Notes under the pieces: generated by a model
What the model saw: the letters and a program-made list of their open reading frames with translations, nothing else
What the model was told of the DNA's origin: nothing
Databases searched by the model: none
Virus record (IMG/VR): IMGVR_UViG_3300018410_000049
Coordinates: 1-23,883 of that record
DNA from: a virus
Strand: one strand, 5' to 3'
Length of the DNA: 23,883 nt
Shown here: piece after piece, positions 1 through 6,763 of the stretch
How the letters are laid out: the number at the start of each line of letters is the position of its first letter
Position numbering within the stretch: position 1 is the first letter of the stretch
Program-made: the position numbers and the translations under genes

Positions 1-24
1 CATGAATTAGATTTTTATAAACAC

Positions 25-798
25 ATGGATGCAACATACGTGCTACATGTGCCAGAATTTACAGAAAGGAAGGTCATAACATCCGATAGATTATCAGAAC
101 AAAAAATTAAATCAGGAAAAACACTATTAGATACTGTTACTTGGTGGAATGGATTTTATGGGGAAAACCATATAGATCCTTTGATTCATATACCTGATTT
201 TACATATCATTATTGTTGGTTAACTAACCCTGATCCATTTCAAAAATTTGGCAAAAAAGAAGATGAAGTAATTGACATTATGTCAGTTGAACAGATGCAG
301 AACTTTATTATAACCTCATCTCAGGCTGAAAGCAATATAGCTATGGGACATGTTGATATCCTAAAAGATATTGTAAAGAAAGGTCATAGAGCTGCGCTTA
401 TAATGGAAGATGATATTACCTTTGGTGCTGGAGCAATGTGGTTATTAGAATCTATGTTTGAAGAACAATTACCACACGATTGGGATTTAGTGTATTTAGG
501 CGGACAACCATGTGATTGGGGATTTGAATCAGAATCTTATTCAAGAGATTTAGATAGAGTCTATAATGGTGTATATTGGATGTCAGGTTATATAATAAGT
601 CAGTCAGGTGCCCGCAAATTACTAGATAATTTACCTGTAATTGGGCCAGTTGACGTATGGATTAATCACCACCTTAGAGATATGAAAGTTTATACAACAT
701 TTAAGCCGTATATTGGTCAAGATAAAACACTTGATAGTTATAATCGTTATTCATTTGCAGATGCTATTCTAAAAGAGAATAATAACAAAGATATATAA
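25..798 (+). CDS. GT25-family glycosyltransferase (LPS-biosynthesis type), possibly 5'-partial
   Basis: Probable glycosyltransferase of family 25, which transfers a sugar from a nucleotide-sugar donor, typically to lipopolysaccharide or another surface glycan. Visible motifs follow the family order. The N-terminus TYVLHVPEFTERK resembles the usual 'Y-V-hydrophobic-L-P-x-x-x-x-R' start. Next comes NIAMGHVDILKDI, then the acidic ALIMEDDITF (EDD at residues 128-130), DWDLVYLGG at 152-160, GYIISQSGARKLL at about 188-200, and an acidic PVDVW near 208-212. The 257 aa length fits the family. The frame stays open to the first base of the window, so the true start could lie upstream; ATG at 25 is used because the GT25 fold normally begins within a few residues of this point. 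Target unknown: host surface glycan or a virion protein are both possible. Confidence 0.82.
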   Translation: MDATYVLHVPEFTERKVITSDRLSEQKIKSGKTLLDTVTWWNGFYGENHIDPLIHIPDFTYHYCWLTNPDPFQKFGKKEDEVIDIMSVEQMQNFIITSSQAESNIAMGHVDILKDIVKKGHRAALIMEDDITFGAGAMWLLESMFEEQLPHDWDLVYLGGQPCDWGFESESYSRDLDRVYNGVYWMSGYIISQSGARKLLDNLPVIGPVDVWINHHLRDMKVYTTFKPYIGQDKTLDSYNRYSFADAILKENNNKDI

Positions 799-817
799 AT
801 AAAAATAATATAATAAT

Positions 818-1342
818 ATGAGCAAAAAAATATTATCATTTGAAGAATACGCTGCTAGTAAAAATTTAGATAGCGCTGAAGAAATCACAGAATCATGTGA
901 CGCGTGCGGCGAAGATCCATGTGTTTGTGAATCTGAAGAGGTTGAAGACACAGAAGAGGTTGAAGACACAGAAGAGGTTGAAGACACAGAAGAGGTTGAA
1001 GACACAGAAGAGGTTGAAGACACAGAAGAGGTTGAAGACGAAGATGAGGATGAGCAAACATTAGAGTCATGTTCTGAACAATTAAAGAAATGTTATGAAT
1101 ATGCTATTAAAGAAGCGTGTGATTATGACAAAGATGATTATCCAGATCATACACTAGAAGGTTACCTTAAAGAAAACGCTGCATTAGTTGCTTCATTGTC
1201 TGCGTCTGCATTAGAACAAGCACATGCTGAGCTTAAAGACGACGAACTTACCATTGAGGTATACGAGTCCTGTTTAAACGCTATGAAAGAATCATACAAT
1301 AAAAAGATTGACGAGTTAAAAGAGACTTGGTCATCAAATTAA
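818..1342 (+). CDS. acidic repeat protein with Cys cluster, unknown function
   Basis: I do not recognise this 174 aa protein. It begins MSKKILSFEEYAAS, loosely like the N-termini of the three following genes but without a clear protease site. A cysteine cluster CxxCx4CxC (C27, C30, C35, C37) could bind a metal. Five exact EEVEDT hexapeptides and a sixth degenerate one follow (residues 40-75), giving a strongly negative, probably disordered segment. The C-terminal 95 residues are helical in character with further Cys residues (SCSEQLKKCYEYAIKEAC). The start at 818 has an A/T-rich leader and no Shine-Dalgarno. The negative stretch could mimic DNA or bind a basic partner, but that is speculation. 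Confidence 0.72.
   Translation: MSKKILSFEEYAASKNLDSAEEITESCDACGEDPCVCESEEVEDTEEVEDTEEVEDTEEVEDTEEVEDTEEVEDEDEDEQTLESCSEQLKKCYEYAIKEACDYDKDDYPDHTLEGYLKENAALVASLSASALEQAHAELKDDELTIEVYESCLNAMKESYNKKIDELKETWSSN
935..1039 (+). repeat. in-frame 18-bp tandem repeat (5 exact copies plus a partial sixth)
   Basis: The unit gaagaggttgaagacaca is repeated without a single difference at 935-952, 953-970, 971-988, 989-1006 and 1007-1024, followed by 15 matching bases at 1025-1039. It encodes EEVEDT. Exact identity suggests recent expansion by slippage or unequal recombination. Copy number probably varies between related phages. Confidence 0.95.
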
Positions 1343-1355
1343 AAATTAAATAAAT

Positions 1356-1796
1356 ATGAAACATATAAAACTATTTGAAGCTTTCGTAAACGAAGCAACC
1401 GTAGATGCTCAAGGATTTGAAGACGAATTTGCATCAGTAATCTTTAGTGTTGAAGAACGCATGGGTAAAAAACTTAATAATAAGCAAATTATGCAAATTA
1501 TAGTAGTAGCATTTGAAGAGGTTTGTAAACTAAATAAATTTAAAGAAGTTTCTCACTTATTACCTACAGCTCTTATAAAAGTAGGCGTTGAGTTTGACCC
1601 AGGGTTTAAACGCGGAGGTGCTACGGCTGAAGCGCGTGGTTTTGCAAAAGCTATGTACGGTGCTACAGGCGGTACTTGGCAAGGTACTATGGAGTGTTTT
1701 AAAGCATTATACACTACTATGGCAAATGTACAAGATAGAAAGGCAAAATTAATAGGAAGTCATCTTACTAGTTGGTTTAATGCTAGTCAAAACTAA
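1356..1796 (+). CDS. candidate internal (ejected) head protein with capsid-targeting sequence
   Basis: The 146 aa product starts MKHIKLFEAFVNEA. In phage T4, internal proteins such as IPIII start MKTYQEFIAEA; that short peptide targets them into the prohead, and the prohead protease cuts after (I/L)-x-E before A or G. Here VNE|A at residues 11-14 gives the same layout, so cleavage after E13 is predicted. The rest is not recognised, but it is paralogous to the next gene: the stretch FEDEFASVIFSVEE aligns with FADMFAETMADIEE, and TMECF near the C-terminus aligns with MVECF. Inference: a protein packaged in the capsid and injected with the DNA. The mature function is unknown. Confidence 0.72.
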   Translation: MKHIKLFEAFVNEATVDAQGFEDEFASVIFSVEERMGKKLNNKQIMQIIVVAFEEVCKLNKFKEVSHLLPTALIKVGVEFDPGFKRGGATAEARGFAKAMYGATGGTWQGTMECFKALYTTMANVQDRKAKLIGSHLTSWFNASQN

Positions 1797-1815
1797 ATTA
1801 AAAACAATTATAAAA

Positions 1816-2235
1816 ATGAAACACATTAAATTATTTGAATCTTTCGTAAACGAAGCTAAAAACCCAAATCCAGTAATGTTCGCGGACATGTTTGCTGAAA
1901 CTATGGCAGATATTGAAGAATCTGGACAAGAGTTATCTAACGAAAACTTATTGTACATGTTAGAAAGAGCATTTAAAGTTGTTGCTGAACAAAATAATCT
2001 TCGCGAAAGAGGTAGCGCTTTAGAATGGGCCTTTATACGCGAAAAAATTAAAACAGATACTCAATACATGGGTAAAGATTTGTATCAAGATGCAAATATC
2101 TTTGGCGAAGCAGCATATGCTGAAACAGCATTTCACTATGATGGTATGGTAGAATGCTTTGTTTATGTTCTTAAAGAATTCGGACTACTTAAGCCATCTC
2201 AATGGAAAAAGGTTAAAAAGAGATTAGAGGCTTAA
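1816..2235 (+). CDS. candidate internal (ejected) head protein, paralogue of the preceding gene
   Basis: The start is set at ATG 1816 because the product then begins MKHIKLFESFVNEA, matching its neighbour, and the ATG follows the upstream stop. A longer in-frame start at 1780 would lie inside the previous gene and add 12 unrelated residues. Length is 139 aa. The predicted prohead-protease site is VNE|A after E13. The body shares a pattern with the 1356 gene product, including a helical segment ending in AF(K/E)xV and a C-terminal MVECF. The DNA of the first 40 coding bases is also close between the two genes. Function of the mature protein unknown. Confidence 0.72.
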   Translation: MKHIKLFESFVNEAKNPNPVMFADMFAETMADIEESGQELSNENLLYMLERAFKVVAEQNNLRERGSALEWAFIREKIKTDTQYMGKDLYQDANIFGEAAYAETAFHYDGMVECFVYVLKEFGLLKPSQWKKVKKRLEA

Positions 2236-2253
2236 TAAAATAATACTATTAAA

Positions 2254-2679
2254 ATGAAACATGTAAAACTATATGAAGAGTTCATCAATGAAGGCCTAAA
2301 AGCAGGTAGAGATGAGCCAATTGCAAAAGCTATCATTGCATACAGATATGCCGTAGAAGGCAGCGATCACGCAGACGAACTTAGATCAATGGGCTTGAAT
2401 CCCGAGAGATCTGATTCAAATCCAGAACAACAAGAATATCTTTCAGGTTGGGGTAAAGATGCAGTTAGAGCGCTTTCAGGTGCTAGAAGAATTCCTAGTA
2501 AATACATGACTGGTACTGTAATTACTTTAGCAGCAGATAACGGTAATTCATACTACTTTGACGGTGGTGATTTAGTAGAAGGTGATAAAACTATTATTAG
2601 AAATGCTTTGAAATTAACTTGGACTCAACTTATTGACGAATTAATCAAGCTAAAAGTTATTGAAGAGCCTAAATACTAA
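2254..2679 (+). CDS. candidate internal (ejected) head protein with capsid-targeting sequence
   Basis: The 141 aa product begins MKHVKLYEEFINEG. The INE|G at residues 11-14 is an exact match to the T4 prohead-protease consensus (I/L)-x-E|(A/G), with predicted cleavage after E13. The remainder is unrelated to the two preceding paralogues as far as I can see. It has a helical N-terminal half, then a segment around TGTVITLAADNGNSYYFDGG that looks like beta strands, and an acidic/basic C-terminus ending IEEPKY. It is the last gene before a strong terminator, so these three genes probably share one transcript. The mature function is unknown. Confidence 0.72.
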   Translation: MKHVKLYEEFINEGLKAGRDEPIAKAIIAYRYAVEGSDHADELRSMGLNPERSDSNPEQQEYLSGWGKDAVRALSGARRIPSKYMTGTVITLAADNGNSYYFDGGDLVEGDKTIIRNALKLTWTQLIDELIKLKVIEEPKY

Positions 2680-2711
2680 TTGAGTTTAAGTATCATCGAA
2701 TTAAACTTTTT

Positions 2712-2744
2712 AAAAGGTCTGTGTATAATGCATGGACCTTTTTT
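2712..2744 (+). terminator. rho-independent terminator
   Basis: AAAAGGTC at 2712-2719 pairs with GACCTTTT at 2735-2742. The stem may extend inwards through GTGT/GCAT with G-U pairs, leaving a small ATAAT loop, and the 3' arm runs into six T residues (2739-2744). It lies between the internal-protein genes and the dCMP deaminase, whose ATG is only 18 bases further on. Confidence 0.85.
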
Positions 2745-2762
2745 ATTTAATAGACTTTAAAT

Positions 2763-3284
2763 ATGCCTAGAATACCAGTAGAAATTATTTATATGCAAAT
2801 AGCATATCAAACAGCTAAACTTAGTTATGCTCAGCGCCGCCGTGTTGGTTGTATTATTGTTAAAGATGAACAAATTGTTTCATTTGGTTATAATGGCACT
2901 CCACATGGATTTAATAATGAGTGTGAAGAAACTTTAGTTGAAACTCAAAATTATGAGAACCCCGATCATGCTTTACATTTAGTAGAAGAACACGGATATG
3001 TATGCGAGAATGGATGCTGTACTAAAGAGACTCAAACTACAAAACGAGAGGTTCTACATGCAGAATCGAATGCTATTACAAAATTAGCAAAATCTACGAT
3101 GACATCTATTGATGCAGACCTATATACTACTACGGCTCCATGTTTTGATTGTGCTAAATTAATTATTCAAGCAGGTATTAAACAAGTATATTATTCAGAA
3201 GATTATAGAGATATGAGTGGCGTTGAATTATTAGAAAGGGCAGGAATCATCACAAAACAAGTTATATGTTGGAACGCGGATTAG
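2763..3284 (+). CDS. deoxycytidylate (dCMP) deaminase
   Basis: Zinc-dependent deaminase converting dCMP to dUMP, feeding thymidylate synthesis during phage DNA replication. The 173 aa length is close to T4 dCMP deaminase. Visible motifs are VGCIIVKDEQIVSFGYNG (residues 28-45, substrate side), the catalytic HAE at 99-101 (H99 zinc ligand, E101 proton shuttle), and PCFDC at 126-130 (two more zinc-ligand cysteines). An insertion at about 60-95 carries a CENGCC cluster, where family members often hold a second, structural zinc. The gene follows the terminator closely and overlaps the helicase gene by 19 bases, so the two are translationally linked. Confidence 0.95.
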   Translation: MPRIPVEIIYMQIAYQTAKLSYAQRRRVGCIIVKDEQIVSFGYNGTPHGFNNECEETLVETQNYENPDHALHLVEEHGYVCENGCCTKETQTTKREVLHAESNAITKLAKSTMTSIDADLYTTTAPCFDCAKLIIQAGIKQVYYSEDYRDMSGVELLERAGIITKQVICWNAD

Positions 3285-4996
3285 ATCAAATTATCGATAG
3301 CGCATTAGAAAAGAATACATTCGGAAAGGATTTTAAATTTAGAAAGGGCCAAAGAGAGATTATCACTAAAATATGTGAAACATATCTCAATGATCCTGAC
3401 TCTACATTAGTTATAGATGCACCGACTGGTGCTGGTAAGTCACTGATTGCGATGTGGTCTGCTCATATCCTAAAAGAGTTAGGTAATAGAGGTTATATGG
3501 TTACTAGTGACCTGAGTCTCCAGGATCAATATGAGACTGACTTCTATAAGTACGGTTTGAGATGGCCGTCAATTAAAGGTGTCGATAATTATGAGTGTTC
3601 TGTCAATGGTTTACCATTTTCATTGGGTGATTGTAAACTTAAGGGCATGGGTTATGAACAAGCTGAGAAATTAAGTTGTTATAATTCATGTGAATATCTT
3701 CAAAACAGAAGAAGAGCAATTGATCAACCCATTTCACTTCTTAATTATTCATTTTGGCTGATTCAGCGAAACTACGTTGAAGCCAAAATGCAACAGGAAG
3801 AACGCACAGTTCCTTTTGAAAAAAGAGATTTTGTCTTCTTTGACGAAGCACATCGAATAGATGATATTGTACAAAGTCATTTTAGCCCAAGAATAGAACA
3901 TTCGCTAGTTGAGAAAATGGTAACTCTAAATAGATTTGCTAGTAAAAATGGATTTCAAGAAGCTAGTTATACTAAAAATAAAATACAATCATTGGTTAAC
4001 CATATGATGAGTGGTGATAAACACGATGTATTTAGTGCGATGAGTGAATTTGAAAGAATTCTTCATGGTTTTGGTAAGGTTAGACAAGCAGCCAATAAAA
4101 CTGCTAAAAAAAGATTTGGTGTTTCAGGTGTGCCTAAAAATTGGCAAACAGCATTTGGTCACTTTGACAGACTTAAAGACGTTCACTGTAAAGTAGAAGA
4201 TTATCTTAGTTTGATTAAAGAAGTTGGAGTTGATAAGATGGTATTAGATCAAAATGAACATGAAGCGAAATTCATGTGTGTTGAAGAAAGTCTAATGATT
4301 AACAAATATCTACATGAAAAGGCTGGATTCAAAGTTTTTATGAGTGCTACTATAGGTGATCCTCGAGCATTTGTTAGGATAATGGGAATTAAGAATGCTA
4401 AATTTATTAGAATGGATAATGCATTTAATTATGATAAATCGCCAGTAGTATTTGTTAATCGCCATAAGCTTTCATTTAGAGAACGAGATGAGAGTTTACC
4501 AAAGGTAGTAGAAATATTAGATCAAATTATAGATAAACACAAAGGTCAGCGAGGAGTCATTCACACTGGTTCATATGCATTCACTAATTATATCAAGCAA
4601 AACAGTAAACATACATTTAGATTGATGGATTATGAAAACAGTAAAGAAAAATCAGATATGTTAGAACTTTTTAAAAAGAAAGATGGAGCAGTATTAATGG
4701 GTCCATCTCTCTTAGAGGGTTTAGATTTAAAAGACGATACAAGTCGATTCCAAATATTCTTTAAGGTACCATATCCTTCATTAGGCGATCCATTAATTAA
4801 AGCTAAAATGAAAACATCAAATGAGTGGTATGATTGGAAAACAGGGATTAGTGTTATGCAAGGTGTTGGTAGATCAGTTAGAAGTAAAGATGATTGGGCT
4901 GTAACATATGTGCTGGATGCATGTTTTAGAAGTTTGATAAATAAACCAGGGTTTTTCCCTCCAAGTTTTATGGAAAGAGTCAAAACTATAAAATAA
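3266..4996 (+). CDS. DinG/XPD-type superfamily 2 DNA helicase with candidate Fe-S cluster
   Basis: ATP-dependent helicase of 576 aa, probably 5'-3', acting in phage DNA replication or repair. The Walker A motif APTGAGKS is at residues 52-59. Four cysteines between motifs Ia and II (C111, C123, C138, C142) sit where XPD/DinG helicases hold a 4Fe-4S cluster. DEAH is at 193-196 within FVFFDEAHRIDD. A SAT-type motif occurs in VFMSATIGD, and the arginine-finger motif VI QGVGRSVRS is at about 532-540. The N-terminus has a Q-motif-like FRKGQREI. The start at 3266 lies inside the deaminase gene (19-base overlap); no better start precedes the Q-motif. Confidence 0.9.
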   Translation: MLERGLDQIIDSALEKNTFGKDFKFRKGQREIITKICETYLNDPDSTLVIDAPTGAGKSLIAMWSAHILKELGNRGYMVTSDLSLQDQYETDFYKYGLRWPSIKGVDNYECSVNGLPFSLGDCKLKGMGYEQAEKLSCYNSCEYLQNRRRAIDQPISLLNYSFWLIQRNYVEAKMQQEERTVPFEKRDFVFFDEAHRIDDIVQSHFSPRIEHSLVEKMVTLNRFASKNGFQEASYTKNKIQSLVNHMMSGDKHDVFSAMSEFERILHGFGKVRQAANKTAKKRFGVSGVPKNWQTAFGHFDRLKDVHCKVEDYLSLIKEVGVDKMVLDQNEHEAKFMCVEESLMINKYLHEKAGFKVFMSATIGDPRAFVRIMGIKNAKFIRMDNAFNYDKSPVVFVNRHKLSFRERDESLPKVVEILDQIIDKHKGQRGVIHTGSYAFTNYIKQNSKHTFRLMDYENSKEKSDMLELFKKKDGAVLMGPSLLEGLDLKDDTSRFQIFFKVPYPSLGDPLIKAKMKTSNEWYDWKTGISVMQGVGRSVRSKDDWAVTYVLDACFRSLINKPGFFPPSFMERVKTIK

Positions 4997-5007
4997 AATA
5001 CACTATT

Positions 5008-5889
5008 ATGAAAAGATTTTTAAATAGATTTAGTACTGCTGATAAAATAACTATACTGCTAAAGGTTTTAGCTGTGGGTACATTAGCTTTACTTATGAGT
5101 AGTTGTGCTTCTTTAGATTTTAGAATTGCTACATTAAATTACGCTGCACAAAGACAGTCGTTGAATGTATCTAGTCCAACTGAGGTAAAAACGTTCACAA
5201 GCAGCTTTGACACATTTAAAAATTTAGATCCTCAAGATTTAGGACTTTCATTTGGTGGAAATTGGGTTCACTGTCGAATTCATGGTTTTCATGATTTAAA
5301 CAATTGGACAGATTTTACTTATAATCCATATTGGTGTAGACCTAGTGCTGGTTTTATGAGAGCGTCTTTATATAACTGGAACTGGGGAGGTTACAATTAT
5401 TGGAATAATCAAATATGGGGATATACTCCACATAGATGGTCGCCTTTTGGATATGACAGATGGGGATATAATAACTGGATGGGTAATGTTTATTATGGTA
5501 ATGGATGGAACAACTATTATGGATGGAACAATACATACGTGCCATATTATTGGAGAAGATCTAATATAAATGGTAGAAGAGGTAATGTTTCACCTAGAGT
5601 GCGATCAACTAGAACCAACACACCAACTAGAGTTATTAGAACTAGGCCTACAAGAACTCGAACACTGCCGAATAATGTTAGACCAACTAGAACACGTACA
5701 ATACAAAATGATATTAGACCGGTTAGAACACCTATCAGAAGATCTGATGTAAGACCACCTATGAGAACTGTCACACCACCGATCAATAATACACCTAATA
5801 ATATTAGACCTGTTAGAACAAATACTAGGACGACTACTCAACCTAGAAGATCTAAACCAACAAATGTAAAGAAAGACAATTTAAAATAA
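5008..5889 (+). CDS. predicted lipoprotein with Trp/Tyr/Asn-rich core and Arg/Thr-rich tail
   Basis: 293 aa. A basic N-terminus, a hydrophobic segment (about residues 13-31) and LMSSC with Cys at 33 form a lipoprotein signal peptide, so export and lipidation at the host envelope are predicted. Residues about 85-185 are extremely rich in W, Y, N and G. The C-terminal 100 residues are rich in R, T and P with a loose repeat (NNVRPTRTRT, NDIRPVRTPI, SDVRPPMRTV, NNIRPVRTNT). I recognise no enzyme domain. It may have been acquired from a host. A phage lipoprotein made during infection could block superinfection or coat the surface; this is inference only. It begins 12 bases after the helicase gene. 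Confidence 0.8.
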   Translation: MKRFLNRFSTADKITILLKVLAVGTLALLMSSCASLDFRIATLNYAAQRQSLNVSSPTEVKTFTSSFDTFKNLDPQDLGLSFGGNWVHCRIHGFHDLNNWTDFTYNPYWCRPSAGFMRASLYNWNWGGYNYWNNQIWGYTPHRWSPFGYDRWGYNNWMGNVYYGNGWNNYYGWNNTYVPYYWRRSNINGRRGNVSPRVRSTRTNTPTRVIRTRPTRTRTLPNNVRPTRTRTIQNDIRPVRTPIRRSDVRPPMRTVTPPINNTPNNIRPVRTNTRTTTQPRRSKPTNVKKDNLK

Positions 5890-5895
5890 AAAAAC

Positions 5896-6126
5896 ATGGG
5901 ATTTAACAAATTATTTTTACCTGAACTACACACACTTAAACAGCAATTAGAAGAATTAGGAGAAACTAATTTTGGAAAATATTGGTTAAGACGCTTACAA
6001 AAGTCTGATGCAACCATTGGATCGATTGAGTCGAATGACTTTATTAAACCTTTTGTAGATTTTGCATATAACAATAGCAAACTAATATTTGTAAAAAATG
6101 AAATGGATACAGATATTAAAAAATAA
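5896..6126 (+). CDS. small hypothetical protein
   Basis: 76 aa, not recognised. The product is mostly helical, beginning MGFNKLFLPELHTLKQQLEELG, with no Cys and no membrane segment. Its start is 6 bases after the lipoprotein stop, and it ends 4 bases before the next gene's ATG, consistent with an operon. The A-rich leader matches the other genes of the window. Confidence 0.65.
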   Translation: MGFNKLFLPELHTLKQQLEELGETNFGKYWLRRLQKSDATIGSIESNDFIKPFVDFAYNNSKLIFVKNEMDTDIKK

Positions 6127-6130
6127 ATTT

Positions 6131-6763
6131 ATGTCAACACAATCAAATACTAATAATCAGCAATTTTATGTTTGGATTAAATCAGAAAGAATTGGCCAAA
6201 TTGTAGAGGTTGCAGAAACACAAGACGATTCATCTTGGATTAAATTTACAGATGGTACTAAATGTAATTCTAAACTAGCCGGCGAATTTTTATTACCAGC
6301 TTCGAGTGAAGATCAGGCTAATATGATCGCGAAAGATTTTGGAGGAATTACAACTTATATTGATCCTACTGACGCAACACCAGTTAGACCACGAAGAGAT
6401 GTGGAACCTACTGATGCAACTCCTGTTAGGCCTCGAAGAGATGTAGAACCTGTACAAGAAATTAATGTAATGATGGAAATGCTCAAGAAGATGAGCACTA
6501 AGAATAAAGCAGATTTACCTATTAAAGTAAATCTACCTTCTAAAGAGGTCTATTCTTTACTTAAAGATCAGATGGATATTACAAAGAAAGATCTAAATTC
6601 ACAAATTGCAGCGCTCGTAGAAAATCAGATAGATAATTTAAGAGACGAACTAAAAGAACAAATAGAAACATTTATTAATAATTATTATAATGGCAGAACA
6701 AACACAACCAACAGAACAAGTGGAAGCTCAAGCTCAACAGAATCAGGAAATTCCAACGCGTAG
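6131..6763 (+). CDS. hypothetical protein with duplicated 14-residue segment and C-terminal coiled coil
   Basis: 210 aa, not recognised. ATG at 6131 is preferred over an in-frame ATG at 6098, which lies inside the previous gene. Residues about 10-60 (FYVWIKSERIGQIVEVAETQ, then WIKFTDGTKC) look like a small beta domain. Residues 79-106 are two identical copies of PTDATPVRPRRDVE. Residues about 110-185 are probably helical or coiled coil (long KEVYSLLKDQ and LRDELKEQIETF stretches). The last 25 residues are a Ser/Thr/Asn-rich tail, which overlaps the next gene by 74 bases in another frame. The composition suits a structural or assembly protein, but there is no direct evidence. Confidence 0.68.
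   Translation: MSTQSNTNNQQFYVWIKSERIGQIVEVAETQDDSSWIKFTDGTKCNSKLAGEFLLPASSEDQANMIAKDFGGITTYIDPTDATPVRPRRDVEPTDATPVRPRRDVEPVQEINVMMEMLKKMSTKNKADLPIKVNLPSKEVYSLLKDQMDITKKDLNSQIAALVENQIDNLRDELKEQIETFINNYYNGRTNTTNRTSGSSSSTESGNSNA
6365..6448 (+). repeat. 42-bp in-frame direct duplication with only synonymous differences
   Basis: The copies lie at 6365-6406 and 6407-6448. Each encodes PTDATPVRPRRDVE. They differ at six third-codon positions, and no difference changes an amino acid. This is an old duplication held constant at protein level, unlike the exact 18-bp repeats elsewhere in the window. Confidence 0.9.

Noticed and set aside
935-1039. CRISPR-like array
   Set aside because: The 18-bp units are directly adjacent with no spacers, and they are in frame with a protein.
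769-1070. Two minus-strand open frames with Ser/Thr or Leu/Gln/Pro repeat products
   Set aside because: They are only the complement of the 18-bp repeat in the acidic + strand gene, which keeps all frames open. All other genes are on the + strand.
1780-1815. Upstream in-frame start for the second candidate internal protein
   Set aside because: It lies within the previous gene and adds 12 residues before a targeting peptide that is N-terminal in both neighbours.
4630-4983. Minus-strand open frame inside the helicase gene
   Set aside because: It overlaps conserved helicase motif VI on the other strand and has no supporting context.
5547-5841. Minus- and plus-strand alternative open frames in the lipoprotein tail
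   Set aside because: They are shadows of the Arg/Thr repeat region; the alternative products are repetitive and lack their own leaders.
6098-6130. Upstream in-frame start for the 6131 gene
   Set aside because: It lies within the 5896-6126 gene; ATG 6131 has an A/T-rich leader directly after that gene's stop.
6640-6763. Programmed frameshift joining the 6131 and 6690 genes, as in tail assembly chaperones
   Set aside because: I see no slippery heptamer in the overlap, the second gene has its own ATG with a normal leader, and no tape-measure gene is next to it.
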